NCBI GenBank assembly: GCA_902566315.1
Contig: CACFIL010000001.1
Location: 71,977 to 135,976, forward strand
Length of the DNA: 64,000 bases
DNA from: an uncultured Pelagibacteraceae bacterium
Lineage (GTDB): Bacteria > Pseudomonadota > Alphaproteobacteria > Pelagibacterales > Pelagibacteraceae
Direction: 5' to 3'
Under the pieces are notes generated by a model that saw only the letters and a list, made by a program, of their open reading frames with translations, had not been told where the DNA came from and ran no database searches. Shown piece by piece: positions 18,602 to 27,887 of the stretch. Position 1 is the stretch's first letter; the number at the start of each line of letters is the position of its first letter. Made by a program: the position numbers and the translations under genes.

Positions 18602-19148
18602 TGCTTTGTTAGATGGACATTTTGTATTGTCATCTGGACTACATTCACCTTCATATGTGCAATGTGCAAAATTATTAAGTTTTCCACACAAAGCTGAAAA
18701 ATTTACAAAATCTTTAGCAAGTAAAATTAAAAAAACATTTAAAAATATTGATTTAATTCTTTCGCCAGCGATGGGTGGAATTGTAATTGGTTATGAAATC
18801 GGAAGAATTTTAAAAAAAGAAACAATTTTTTGTGAACGTGTTGAAGGAAATTTTAAGTTAAGAAGAGGTTTTTATATTAAAAAAAAAACAAGAGTTTTAA
18901 TTATTGAAGATGTTATAACTACTGGAAAATCAAGTTTAGAATGTGCTAAATTAATAAAGAAATCTGGCGCAATTTTATTAGGATTTGCATGTTTAATTGA
19001 CAGATCTAATAAGCAAACTTTAAAAATAAAAAGAAAAAATATAATTACACAAGTAAAATTAAAAATTCCAACTTATAAAAAAAAAAATATTCCAGAAAGT
19101 CTAAAAAAAATTCCAATTACCAAACCTGGAAGTAGATTTTTAAAATGA
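18558..19148 (+). CDS. pyrE: Orotate phosphoribosyltransferase
   Basis: It makes OMP from orotate and PRPP in pyrimidine synthesis. The protein has LLDGHFVLSSGLHSPSYVQC at the N-terminus and the PRPP-binding loop VLIIEDVITTGKSS. The length is 196 residues. The chosen ATG lies inside the spoT 3' end; starting later would remove the conserved N-terminal helix, so the overlap is probably real. It overlaps pdxJ by four bases (ATGA). Confidence 0.94.
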   Translation: MLSSKNSLAVLRKTNALLDGHFVLSSGLHSPSYVQCAKLLSFPHKAEKFTKSLASKIKKTFKNIDLILSPAMGGIVIGYEIGRILKKETIFCERVEGNFKLRRGFYIKKKTRVLIIEDVITTGKSSLECAKLIKKSGAILLGFACLIDRSNKQTLKIKRKNIITQVKLKIPTYKKKNIPESLKKIPITKPGSRFLK

Positions 19149-19864
19149 AAAAGAGACTAGGGGTTAACATCGACCATGTTGCAACGTTGAGAAATGCTAG
19201 AGGTGAAAAACATCCTGATCCTTATACTGTAGCTTTGGATGTTTTAAAGGCTGGTGCAGACTCAATTACAGTTCATTTAAGAGAGGATAGGCGACACATT
19301 AATGATATGGATTTAAAAATTCTCTCATCAAATAAATCAATCCCTATCAATTTGGAAATAGCCTCAGATCCAAAAATGATTAATACTGCACTAAAAAATA
19401 AACCGTCTTTTATTTGTCTTGTTCCTGAAAAAAGAAATGAAATTACCACAGAAGGAGGATTAAATTTAAAAAAGAATAAAAATAAAATCAAAAAAATATT
19501 AGAAATTTTTAATAGAAATAATATTAGAACAAGCTTATTTATAAATCCATCTCTTCAAGATATAAAATTATCAAAAACTCTTGGAAGTAAATGTATTGAG
19601 ATACATACAGGTAAAATTTCTAATCAAATAAAACAGAAAAAAAATTACTCCAGAGAACTAAATAAAATTAAAAAATGTGCAAGTTATGCAAAAAATATAG
19701 GTTTAGAGGTTCATGCTGGACATGGTATGGACTATAAGACAACAAAAATACTAAATAAGATAAAACAAATTGAGGAATTTAATATAGGCCATTTTATAAT
19801 CGGAGAGTCTGTCTCACACAGCATTTCAAAAGTAGTTAAACAATTTATTAAAATATTAAGATAA
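19145..19864 (+). CDS. pdxJ: Pyridoxine 5'-phosphate synthase
   Basis: PdxJ closes the pyridoxine ring from 1-deoxyxylulose 5-phosphate and aminoacetone phosphate derivatives. The motifs are LGVNIDHVATLRNARG at the N-terminus, ITVHLREDRRHI, CLVPEKRNEITTEGG and GLEVHAGHGMDYKT. The length of 239 residues is normal. It overlaps pyrE by four bases and acpS by one, the usual alphaproteobacterial pdxJ-acpS order. The pyridoxal phosphate product serves GlyA and the two MetY-like enzymes in this window. Confidence 0.97.
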   Translation: MKKRLGVNIDHVATLRNARGEKHPDPYTVALDVLKAGADSITVHLREDRRHINDMDLKILSSNKSIPINLEIASDPKMINTALKNKPSFICLVPEKRNEITTEGGLNLKKNKNKIKKILEIFNRNNIRTSLFINPSLQDIKLSKTLGSKCIEIHTGKISNQIKQKKNYSRELNKIKKCASYAKNIGLEVHAGHGMDYKTTKILNKIKQIEEFNIGHFIIGESVSHSISKVVKQFIKILR

Positions 19865-20268
19865 TGCATATAATAGGAAATGGTGTTGATATTATTAAAA
19901 ACAGTAGAATAAATAATTCATTAAAAATTAAAGGTTTTTTAAATAGAATTTTTACAGAAAAAGAAATTCAACAGGGAAAAAAATTAAAAAATAAAATTAA
20001 TTTTTATGCAAAAAGATATGCTGCAAAAGAGGCGTTTGTTAAAGCAATAGGGACCGGTTTTAGATCAGATATAAATTTTATAGACATAGAAATTAAGAAT
20101 TATAAGAATGGAAAGCCATATATCTCACTATCAAAAAAATTAAACAATTTTTTGCAAAAAAAATTAAAAATACAAAAATATAAAGTCTTTTTATCACTTT
20201 CAGATGAGAAAGATTATTCAATAGCGTTTGTTGTTATAGATAAAAAATATGAAAAAAATAATAATTGA
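19864..20268 (+). CDS. acpS: Holo-[acyl-carrier-protein] synthase
   Basis: It attaches the phosphopantetheine arm to ACP. Family motifs are IIGNGVDIIKNSRI at the N-terminus (metal-binding Asp), FLNRIFTEKEI and the catalytic YAAKEAFVKAIGTGF. The length is 134 residues. It overlaps pdxJ by one base and lepB by 20 bases, so the five genes from pdxJ to recO form one tight transcription unit. Confidence 0.95.
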   Translation: MHIIGNGVDIIKNSRINNSLKIKGFLNRIFTEKEIQQGKKLKNKINFYAKRYAAKEAFVKAIGTGFRSDINFIDIEIKNYKNGKPYISLSKKLNNFLQKKLKIQKYKVFLSLSDEKDYSIAFVVIDKKYEKNNN

Positions 20269-20977
20269 AAATCTTAAAACTATAATTTATGCACTTATCA
20301 TTGCAGTTTTAATTAGATCTATTTTGTTGCAACCTTTTTATATTCCTTCATCATCTATGGAACCAAATTTATTAGTTGGCGATAGACTTTTTGTAACTAA
20401 ATTCACGTATGGTTATAGTAAACATTCATTCCCATTTAGCCCACCTATTATTAAAAACCGTATTTTTACCAATAATCCTGAAAGAGGTGACGTTGCAGTA
20501 TTTAAAACACCGGTTGATAATAGAACGGATTATATAAAACGTGTTATTGGTTTACCAGGTGATACAATTCAGTTTATTAATGGTGATCTTTACCTAAATG
20601 GCAATCAAATTTTAAAAACAATAAAATCAAAAAATATCACAAATTATTGTGGTAAATCAAAAATAAAAGTTAACACATTTGAAGAAAAACTTCCAAACGG
20701 CAAAGTTTATTTAGCATCATACAGAACTGATATTACTTTTGCTAACACGGATAAATATCTAGTTCCAAAAGACCATATATTTTTCTTAGGAGATAATAGG
20801 GATTGCTCAAAAGATAGTAGATTTTTATCTGAAGTTGGATATGTGCATAAAAATAATCTTGTTGGCAAAGCTCAAATATTGTTTTTTTCATCAGATCCAT
20901 TTGTAGGAAGTATTGTTAAATTTTGGAATTGGTCTGAAATATTAAGGTTAAATAGATTTTTCAAATTTATTGATTAA
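20249..20977 (+). CDS. lepB: Signal peptidase I
   Basis: This inner-membrane serine protease removes signal peptides from exported proteins. One N-terminal membrane helix (about residues 9-27) precedes the catalytic serine in YIPSSSMEPNLLVGDRLFV, the RGDVAVFKTP segment, the general-base lysine in DYIKRVIGLPGD and the late LGDNRDCSKDSRF box. The length is 242 residues. It overlaps acpS and lies two bases from rnc. Confidence 0.96.
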   Translation: MKKIIIENLKTIIYALIIAVLIRSILLQPFYIPSSSMEPNLLVGDRLFVTKFTYGYSKHSFPFSPPIIKNRIFTNNPERGDVAVFKTPVDNRTDYIKRVIGLPGDTIQFINGDLYLNGNQILKTIKSKNITNYCGKSKIKVNTFEEKLPNGKVYLASYRTDITFANTDKYLVPKDHIFFLGDNRDCSKDSRFLSEVGYVHKNNLVGKAQILFFSSDPFVGSIVKFWNWSEILRLNRFFKFID

Positions 20978-20979
20978 TT

Positions 20980-21645
20980 ATGAACACACTCAAAAATCTT
21001 CAAAAAAAGATTAAAATAAATTTCAAAAATGAGCAAATCCTTTTGCAAGCTATTACTCATAAAAGCTATGATCCAAATAATAATTATGAAAATCTTGAAT
21101 TTTTGGGCGATAGAGTACTAGGACTTGTTATCTCAAAAAAATTGTATGAGCTTTATCCATATGAAAAAGTAGGATCCTTAGATAAAAAATTAGCCTCTTT
21201 AGTCAATAAAAATAAATGTCTAGAAATTGGAAATTTATTAAATCTTAAAGAATTTATAATTATAGGTAATTCTAAGACTAGCAAAAATATGGTTGAAAAT
21301 AAAATTATCTCTGATTGCTGTGAGGCATTAATAGGAGCCATTTATTTAGATAAAGGTTTTGAAGTTTCTAAAAGTTTTATTCTAAAATTATGGAATAATC
21401 TAATAAATGAAGCAGAAACTACGTTTATTGATGCTAAAACACAACTTCAAGAATACTCTTTAAAAAATTATAAAATATTGCCTATTTATAAGTTAATCTC
21501 AAATACAGGTCCAAGACATAAACCAAATTTTAAAGTTGGTGTTAAACTTAAAAATAGCACATATGTTTACGCAATAGGATCATCAAAGAAAAATGCAGAG
21601 CAAACTGCAGCTTCAGAACTTCTTAAAAAAATTTATCAGAAATGA
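20980..21645 (+). CDS. rnc: Ribonuclease III
   Basis: This endonuclease cuts double-stranded RNA, including rRNA precursors. The signature YENLEFLGDRVLGLVIS lies near residue 35, followed by the second acidic site in DCCEALIGAIYLDKG and a C-terminal dsRNA-binding domain (TQLQEYSLKN to AEQTAASELLKK). The length is 221 residues. The usual next gene, era, is absent here: recO starts four bases before the rnc stop. Confidence 0.96.
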   Translation: MNTLKNLQKKIKINFKNEQILLQAITHKSYDPNNNYENLEFLGDRVLGLVISKKLYELYPYEKVGSLDKKLASLVNKNKCLEIGNLLNLKEFIIIGNSKTSKNMVENKIISDCCEALIGAIYLDKGFEVSKSFILKLWNNLINEAETTFIDAKTQLQEYSLKNYKILPIYKLISNTGPRHKPNFKVGVKLKNSTYVYAIGSSKKNAEQTAASELLKKIYQK

Positions 21646-22316
21646 ATTGGCAAGATAAAGGATATTTGTTGTCTTTGAACAAATATAATGAAAATTCATC
21701 AATAGCTGAATTCTACACTGAAAATAATGGAAAAATAGTTGGTGTAATTTTTGGCTCAACTTCAAAAAAAATTAAAAGTTATTTATTAATAGGCAATAAA
21801 TTTCACATAAATTCAAAACTAAGAGAGGATGGCAGACTTGGATATCTAAAAGTTGAAATAGATGAAATTAAAACACCTGTTTATTTAGAAAATAAAAAAA
21901 AATTATTTTGCATAATATATTGTATGAATTTGATTAAAATTCTCACTGCAGAAAATGAAAATAATATTGAAATATTTAATCTTTTAGAAAAATTATTTAA
22001 AATAATTGAACTTGATAATTGGCTTGTTGAATTTTTATATATAGAGCTAGATATACTAAAGTCTATTGGATATGATATTAATTTTAAAGATTACGTTGTT
22101 GATAAAAATATTAACGGCCAAACAAAATATATCGTAGATTCAAGTCAAAAGATTATACCTAATTTTCTAATAGATAAAAATATTAGTCCTGATAGTTTAA
22201 ATGATATATATAACGGATTTTCCATAGTTGGAGATTTTTTGGATAAAACAATTATTAAACCTAACAACAAGAATTATCCCTCTTCAAGGAATGATTTTGT
22301 TAATCTGTTGAAATAA
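21642..22316 (+). CDS. recO: DNA repair protein RecO
   Basis: RecO mediates RecA loading in the RecFOR pathway. It has the family N-terminus WQDKGYLLSLNKYNENSSIAEFY type OB fold (shown here in outline), FGSTSKKIKSYLLIGN, and an alpha-helical C-terminal region. The length is 224 residues, at the short end. No cysteine zinc cluster is apparent, as in several alphaproteobacteria. It is convergent with hemB, whose stop follows immediately. Confidence 0.88.
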   Translation: MNWQDKGYLLSLNKYNENSSIAEFYTENNGKIVGVIFGSTSKKIKSYLLIGNKFHINSKLREDGRLGYLKVEIDEIKTPVYLENKKKLFCIIYCMNLIKILTAENENNIEIFNLLEKLFKIIELDNWLVEFLYIELDILKSIGYDINFKDYVVDKNINGQTKYIVDSSQKIIPNFLIDKNISPDSLNDIYNGFSIVGDFLDKTIIKPNNKNYPSSRNDFVNLLK

Positions 22317-23297
22317 TTAAAGATCAATTTGATCAGCAAAATATGTTACAATACAGTTTGCTCCAGCTCTTTTAAATGAAATAAGAGACTCTTTTATTGA
22401 AGCTTTGTCTATTAATTTTTTATTAATTCCATTCATTATTAAACTGTATTCACCAGAGACTTGATAAGCAAATACTGGTATTTTGAAATTATCTTTTACT
22501 TTTTGTATTATATCAAGATAGGGCATACCAGGTTTGACCATAACCATATCAGCACCTTCTTTTATATCTAATGAAACTTCTCTTAAAGACTCATCGGAAT
22601 TTCTAAAATCCATTTGGTATGTTTTTTTATCACCTTTTAGTAATTTTTTTGATCCAACAGCGTCTCTAAATGGTCCATAAAAGCTAGATGAAAATTTAAC
22701 TGCATATGATAATATTTGCACGTCATTTAAATTATTTTTATCTAATGCTGATCGAATTTTACCAATTCTGCCATCCATCATATCTGAGGGTGCAATAACA
22801 TCACATCCCATTTTGGCTTGCAGCACTGCTTGTTTGGTAAGTATTTCTACAGTTTTATCATTTAGAATATTATTTTTCTTTAATAATCCATCATGGCCAT
22901 GAGAAGTGTAAGGATCTAGGGCCACATCACACATAATACCAATTTTATTCTTAAATTTCTTTTTAATAAAGTTTATACCTCTACAAACTAAATTGTCTGG
23001 ATTTAATGCTTCAGAACCTTTTTCATCTTTTTTAGCTGGACTTGTGTATGGAAATAAAGCGACCATAGGTATTCCTTTTTTAATTGCTTTACCTACAACT
23101 ATATTCAGTTTGTCTACACTATACCTAAATACATTTGGCATAGATTTTATTGATTCTTTTTTATTTTGTCCTTCAATCAAGAAAATTGGCAGGATCAAAT
23201 CACTATAGGATAAAGAACTTTCTTGGACTAGTTTCCTAGACCAAGCATATTTTCTTGATCTTCTAAGCCTTAAATTTGGATATTTACCTGTAATCAT
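22317..23297 (-). CDS. hemB: Delta-aminolevulinic acid dehydratase (porphobilinogen synthase)
   Basis: It condenses two 5-aminolevulinate molecules to porphobilinogen in haem synthesis. The active-site lysines lie in DMVMVKPGMPYLD and in the AP-SDMMDGRIG region. The metal loop reads DVALDPYTSHGHDG, with aspartates in place of the zinc cysteines, as in the Mg-dependent alphaproteobacterial type. I start it at the ATG at 23297 (326 residues, MITGKYPNLRLRR); an in-frame ATG at 23360 would add 21 unlikely residues. It is divergent from the next gene, with about 68 bases between. Confidence 0.95.
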   Translation of the reverse strand: MITGKYPNLRLRRSRKYAWSRKLVQESSLSYSDLILPIFLIEGQNKKESIKSMPNVFRYSVDKLNIVVGKAIKKGIPMVALFPYTSPAKKDEKGSEALNPDNLVCRGINFIKKKFKNKIGIMCDVALDPYTSHGHDGLLKKNNILNDKTVEILTKQAVLQAKMGCDVIAPSDMMDGRIGKIRSALDKNNLNDVQILSYAVKFSSSFYGPFRDAVGSKKLLKGDKKTYQMDFRNSDESLREVSLDIKEGADMVMVKPGMPYLDIIQKVKDNFKIPVFAYQVSGEYSLIMNGINKKLIDKASIKESLISFKRAGANCIVTYFADQIDL

Positions 23298-23365
23298 ATT
23301 GTATTTTATTATGCGACAAAATCTATTATACAAATATATATATAAATGAGTAGAAAACAATCTTC

Positions 23366-24010
23366 ATGATGAACAATAAAGATAAAATCGTAAACCTTAA
23401 CTTACATAATCAAACCGACAGAGTTTTAGACTTTAGCGATTTTCAAAAACAGACTGTACAATTTGATATTGATAAGCTTCAAGATGCTTACAACCAAATC
23501 ATACAAATTAAAAAATTTGATGATGGAGGTGGCGTAACTAATTTTGGTGCAATTTCTTTAACACAAATACCAGGAGACCCTGACTCAATAAAAGGTAGCA
23601 AAGCTCGAGGTGTTTATTGGACTAAACCGGATAAATCTGGAAAAGAAGTTTCAAGAGATGTCGATATAGATGAATCTAAGTATAGTGAATTCATAAAAGA
23701 TTACGAAAATACTTATTTTAAAGAAGTTTATGATGTTCTTTCATCAAAATATAAATTAGGCAGAGTAAGAATTTTATTAAAAGAACCAAGATCAACATTA
23801 AGCTGGCATAGAGATCCAGAACCTAGACTGCATATACCAATTATAACAAATCCTGGATGCTTGATGGTTATTGATAATGTTGCCAAACATATGCCTGCTG
23901 ATGGATCAGTTTGGGTTACTAACAATACAAAATACCATAATGCATTTAATGGTGGAGAAGAAAATAGAATACACCTAGTTGCATGTGTTTTAGATTATAA
24001 ATTTAATTAA
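23366..24010 (+). CDS. Aspartyl/asparaginyl beta-hydroxylase-like 2-oxoglutarate oxygenase
   Basis: The C-terminal half has the pattern of the Asp/Asn beta-hydroxylase family: LSWHRDPEPRLHIPI (metal-binding His and acidic residue, and the downstream LHIPI strand), NPGCLMVID, HMPADGSVWVTNN and a final NRIHLVACV with a second histidine and an arginine suited to 2-oxoglutarate. The length is 214 residues. The substrate is unknown: bacterial relatives act on free or peptide-linked amino acids. It precedes rpiB with one base between. Family assignment is by motif only. Confidence 0.65.
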   Translation: MMNNKDKIVNLNLHNQTDRVLDFSDFQKQTVQFDIDKLQDAYNQIIQIKKFDDGGGVTNFGAISLTQIPGDPDSIKGSKARGVYWTKPDKSGKEVSRDVDIDESKYSEFIKDYENTYFKEVYDVLSSKYKLGRVRILLKEPRSTLSWHRDPEPRLHIPIITNPGCLMVIDNVAKHMPADGSVWVTNNTKYHNAFNGGEENRIHLVACVLDYKFN

Positions 24011-24011
24011 T

Positions 24012-24431
24012 TTGAAAAAAATTTATATCGCATCTGATCACGCTGGATTTAATTTAAAAGAGAGTATTAAAAAAAAATTTTCTTCAAAATTTAAAGTTTT
24101 AGATTTAGGTCCAGAGCATTCAAAAAAATCAGTAAACTATCCAGATTATGCCCATAAATTATCAAAAAAGATAAAAAAAGAGAATATTGGTATTTTAGTA
24201 TGTGGCTCGGGTATGGGTATGGCAATGACAGCTAATAAACATAAAAATATAAGAGCAGCACTATGTTATTCGGTAAAAAACTCTAAATTATCTAGATTGC
24301 ATAATGATGCAAATGTTATTACATTAGGAGAAAGGTTGATTAGTAAAAATTTAGCCTTTAAATGTATAAATGCATTCTTAAATACTAAGTTTGAAGGTGG
24401 AAGACACTTAAAAAGAGTTAAAAAAATATAA
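24012..24431 (+). CDS. rpiB: Ribose 5-phosphate isomerase B
   Basis: It interconverts ribose 5-phosphate and ribulose 5-phosphate. The protein shows [17 protein letters not shown], the [18 protein letters not shown] active-site loop with its cysteine, and RAALCYS. The length is 139 residues. The start is a TTG at 24012, the only in-frame initiator ahead of the conserved N-terminal strand. It lies five bases before glyA, an RpiB-GlyA pairing often seen in alphaproteobacteria. Confidence 0.94.
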   Translation: MKKIYIASDHAGFNLKESIKKKFSSKFKVLDLGPEHSKKSVNYPDYAHKLSKKIKKENIGILVCGSGMGMAMTANKHKNIRAALCYSVKNSKLSRLHNDANVITLGERLISKNLAFKCINAFLNTKFEGGRHLKRVKKI

Positions 24432-24436
24432 AAATT

Positions 24437-25747
24437 ATGTCAAGTGAAACAAAATATTTAAATAGTGAGTACAAAGACTTTTTTGAAAAAAGTTTATTAG
24501 ATAGTGATCCTGAAATTTATAAAGCCATTAATGATGAGTTGGTTCGTCAACAAAATCATATTGAATTAATTGCATCTGAAAATATCGTATCTCAAGCTGT
24601 TCTAGAAGCTCAAGGTTCAGTCTTAACAAATAAATATGCCGAAGGCTATCCAGGCAAAAGATATTATAATGGTTGTGAACATGTGGATGTTGCGGAACAA
24701 TTAGCTATAGATAGACTTAAAGAATTATTTAATTGTAAATTTGCCAACGCTCAACCTCATTCAGGAGCGCAGGCAAACGGAGCTGTGTTTTTAGCTTTGT
24801 TAAAACCCGGTGATACTTTTATGGGAATGAGTTTGAATTCAGGAGGGCATATTACTCATGGTTTAAAAATTTCTATGTCAGGAAAATGGTTTAATGCAAT
24901 TGGATATGAAGTTGATAAAGAATCTGAACTTATTGATTATGAAAATGTTGAAAAACTTGCACTTGAACACAAACCTAAACTTATAATTGCTGGTGGTAGT
25001 GCTTATTCAAGAATAATTGACTTTAAAAGATTTAGAGAAATAGCTGATAAAGTTGGAGCATACCTAATGGTTGATATGGCTCATTTTTCTGGTTTGGTTG
25101 CTGGTATGGGATATCCAAATCCATGCGACTACGCACATGTTGTTACATCAACTACTCACAAAGTATTTAGAAGTGCAAGAGGCGGAATAATATTAACTAA
25201 TCATGAAGACTTATCTAAAAAATTTAATACAGCAGTTTTTCCTGGATATCAAGGAGGACCACTTATGCATATTATAGCTGCAAAAGCTGTTGGATTTAAA
25301 GAAGCATTAAAACCTGAATTTAAAGATTATATAAAAACTGTTTTAGCAAATGCAAAAATTTTAGCTGAGACTTTAAAAAATAACGGTTTTAAAATTTATT
25401 CAGGTGGGACGGATACACATCTGATGTTAGTTGACTTAAGACCTTTTAATGTAAAAGGTAACGTTGCTGCAGAAAGCCTTTCAAGAGCTAATATTACATG
25501 TAATAAAAATGGTATCCCATTTGATAGTGAAAGCCCAATGATAACTTCTGGAATAAGACTTGGATCGCAAGCAGCCACAACAAGAGGATTTGGGTTAAAA
25601 GAATTTCAAATAGTAGGTGATTTAATAACAAAAACTATAAAAGGGTTAGCCGAAAACCCTGAAGATAACTCTAAAACTGAAGATGAAGTAAGAAAAGAAG
25701 TTGTAAGCCTTTGTTCTAATTTCCCTATCTATAAACACTTAGGCTAA
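24437..25747 (+). CDS. glyA: Serine hydroxymethyltransferase
   Basis: It interconverts serine and glycine with tetrahydrofolate as C1 carrier. Motifs are [40 protein letters not shown] and the PLP-lysine segment [15 protein letters not shown]. The length is 436 residues. It links to the sarcosine oxidase operon of this window: both exchange glycine and 5,10-methylene-THF. The immediate downstream gene is nrdR, with eight bases between. Confidence 0.98.
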   Translation: MSSETKYLNSEYKDFFEKSLLDSDPEIYKAINDELVRQQNHIELIASENIVSQAVLEAQGSVLTNKYAEGYPGKRYYNGCEHVDVAEQLAIDRLKELFNCKFANAQPHSGAQANGAVFLALLKPGDTFMGMSLNSGGHITHGLKISMSGKWFNAIGYEVDKESELIDYENVEKLALEHKPKLIIAGGSAYSRIIDFKRFREIADKVGAYLMVDMAHFSGLVAGMGYPNPCDYAHVVTSTTHKVFRSARGGIILTNHEDLSKKFNTAVFPGYQGGPLMHIIAAKAVGFKEALKPEFKDYIKTVLANAKILAETLKNNGFKIYSGGTDTHLMLVDLRPFNVKGNVAAESLSRANITCNKNGIPFDSESPMITSGIRLGSQAATTRGFGLKEFQIVGDLITKTIKGLAENPEDNSKTEDEVRKEVVSLCSNFPIYKHLG

Positions 25748-25755
25748 ATTAATTT

Positions 25756-26214
25756 ATGATTTGTCCATGCAGTAAAAAAGGTGACACTTCGGTCGTTGAT
25801 TCAAGACCTACAGAAGATGGAACAGCAATTAGACGAAGAAGACTATGTAGCTGCGGTGAGAGATTCACAACATTTGAAAGAGTTCAATTTAGAGAACTTA
25901 CTGTAGTTAAAAAGAATGGAAGAAAATCATCTTTTGATAGGGAAAAACTTTCAAAATCAATTTATGTCGCTTTAAAGAAAAGACCTATTGATACAGAAAC
26001 AGCAGAAAAATTTATCTCAAAAATTAGTAGATCATTAGAAGAATTAGGTCAAAGTGAAATTTCATCTAATACTATTGGAACAATGGTTATGGAGGGCTTA
26101 AAAGAACTTGACCCTGTAGCATATGTCCGATTTGCATCAGTCTATAGAAACTTCAGAGAAGAAAAAGATTTTGTTCAATTTGTGGATAGAATTGATGTCT
26201 TTAAAAAAAGATAA
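25756..26214 (+). CDS. nrdR: Transcriptional repressor NrdR with altered zinc knuckles
   Basis: NrdR represses ribonucleotide reductase genes; it has an N-terminal zinc ribbon and a C-terminal ATP-cone. The ATP-cone is recognisable ([20 protein letters not shown]). The zinc ribbon is unusual: the first knuckle reads MICPCSKKG and the second [16 protein letters not shown], so both are Cys-X-Cys where the family has Cys-X2-Cys. Each lacks one residue and the rest aligns well. The length is 152 residues. The last 20 bases overlap ribD. Confidence 0.93.
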   Translation: MICPCSKKGDTSVVDSRPTEDGTAIRRRRLCSCGERFTTFERVQFRELTVVKKNGRKSSFDREKLSKSIYVALKKRPIDTETAEKFISKISRSLEELGQSEISSNTIGTMVMEGLKELDPVAYVRFASVYRNFREEKDFVQFVDRIDVFKKR

Positions 26215-27292
26215 TTTTAAATCATCAGATAAAAAAATTATGAACTTTGCTATAAACTTAGCAGAGAATAATAAATATTTAACAGGGACAAATCCATCTG
26301 TTGGTTGTGTAATTGTTAAAAATAATAAAATTTTATCTTTCGCAACCACTAACCAAGGTGGTAGACCTCATGCAGAGAGTATTGCCTTAAATAAAAATAG
26401 GTATAATAATGGAACTTCGCTTTATTCAACACTTGAACCTTGTTCTCATCATGGACTTACACCACCCTGTACAAATGCAATAATTAAAAATAAGGTCAAA
26501 AAAGTTTATTACTCAATTGAGGACAATGATTTACGAACTTTTAATAAAACTAAAAAAATTTTAAAATCAAAAAAAATAGTTGCAATATCAGGACTTCAAA
26601 AACGAAACGTTAAGAAACTTTATAATGAATATAATTATATAAGATCTAACAAAGCCCCATATATAATTGGCAAAATTGCAAGTTCATTAAATTTAAATAT
26701 TTTAAGAAATAATTCTCCGATAACAAATGAACATTCAAGAAATGTTTCGCATATATTAAGATTTCAGAACCATGCAATATTAACTTCTTACAAAACAATT
26801 AATACAGATAACCCTAAACTTAATTGTAGATTAAATGGATTAGAGAAATTTTCACCTACTGTAGTTGTAATCGATAAGAATTTAAAAATAAAAATTAATT
26901 CTTATGTAATTAAAAATTCAACAAAAAATAAATTAATTATATTTCACTGTTCTAAAAATATCTCAAAAATTAGATTATTGAAAAATAGAGGTGTTAAGCT
27001 TATTTATCAAGATGTGAATAACAATCAGAATTTCAATCTTAGAAAAATTAGCCAAAAGCTTTATACATTAGGATTTCATAGGTTGCTAGTTGAGACAGGT
27101 AAAGATTTAATGATTAATTTTCTTAATGAAAATTTATTAAATGAATTCTACTTCTTTAAAAGCGACAAAATAATCTCTAATAGAGATAAAATTAATATAT
27201 CTTCATTAGTAAAAATGATTAATAAAAACTATAAGAATAAAAAAAAAATAAATACATATTTAGATAAAGATACACTTACTCACTATTACTAA
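26195..27292 (+). CDS. ribD: Riboflavin biosynthesis bifunctional deaminase/reductase RibD
   Basis: It deaminates and then reduces the pyrimidine intermediate of riboflavin synthesis. The deaminase domain has [24 protein letters not shown] and [19 protein letters not shown], supplying the zinc His and Cys residues. The C-terminal reductase domain is divergent but keeps [11 protein letters not shown] and a late [15 protein letters not shown] start it at the ATG at 26195 (365 residues), overlapping nrdR by 20 bases; an upstream in-frame ATG at 26123 would add unrelated residues from the nrdR region. Confidence 0.93.
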   Translation: MSLKKDNFKSSDKKIMNFAINLAENNKYLTGTNPSVGCVIVKNNKILSFATTNQGGRPHAESIALNKNRYNNGTSLYSTLEPCSHHGLTPPCTNAIIKNKVKKVYYSIEDNDLRTFNKTKKILKSKKIVAISGLQKRNVKKLYNEYNYIRSNKAPYIIGKIASSLNLNILRNNSPITNEHSRNVSHILRFQNHAILTSYKTINTDNPKLNCRLNGLEKFSPTVVVIDKNLKIKINSYVIKNSTKNKLIIFHCSKNISKIRLLKNRGVKLIYQDVNNNQNFNLRKISQKLYTLGFHRLLVETGKDLMINFLNENLLNEFYFFKSDKIISNRDKINISSLVKMINKNYKNKKKINTYLDKDTLTHYY

Positions 27293-27293
27293 A

Positions 27294-27887
27294 ATGTTTA
27301 ATGGAATTATATTTAATAAAGGCATAATTAATGGATTAAAAAAAAGAACAAAGGGAGTTAATTTATTTATAAAATCTTCATTGAAAGTTTCGAATAAAAA
27401 TCTTGGGATTTCAATTTCTTGTGATGGAGTTTGTCTTACTTTAATTTCTTATAAAAATAAGACTTTAGAATTTTATCTTTCAAATGAAACCTTGGCTAAA
27501 TCTAAATTTAGAAATATTAAAATTGGAGATGAAATTAATTTAGAAAAACCATTAAAATTTGGAGATAATATTTCAGGTCATATTTGCCAGGGTCATGTAG
27601 ATACAGTCTGTTCTTTAAAAAGCATTAAAAAAATCGATAAGTCAAACATTTTAGAGTTTAAAATAAGTAATTATTTTAAAAAACAATTAGTTGAAAAAGC
27701 ATCTATACTAATTAATGGAGTATCACTAACAATTTCTAAAATTAAAAAAAAATCTTTTGAAATATGGGTTATACCCCACACATTACAATTGACAAATTTA
27801 ATTAATTTAAAAAAAAATGATTTAGTAAATGTTGAAATAGATATTATGTCCAAATATGTAAAAAAGTTTATTAATGAAAAAAAGTAA
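27294..27887 (+). CDS. ribE: Riboflavin synthase alpha chain
   Basis: It dismutates two lumazine molecules to riboflavin plus the pyrimidine precursor. The two lumazine-binding repeats are visible: FNGIIFNKGIINGL with SISCDGVCLTLIS in the first, and GHICQGHVDTVC with ILINGVSLTISKI in the second. The length is 197 residues. The stop is followed within the overlap by the next riboflavin gene (14-base overlap). Protein sequence is lysine-rich as elsewhere in the window. Confidence 0.95.
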   Translation: MFNGIIFNKGIINGLKKRTKGVNLFIKSSLKVSNKNLGISISCDGVCLTLISYKNKTLEFYLSNETLAKSKFRNIKIGDEINLEKPLKFGDNISGHICQGHVDTVCSLKSIKKIDKSNILEFKISNYFKKQLVEKASILINGVSLTISKIKKKSFEIWVIPHTLQLTNLINLKKNDLVNVEIDIMSKYVKKFINEKK

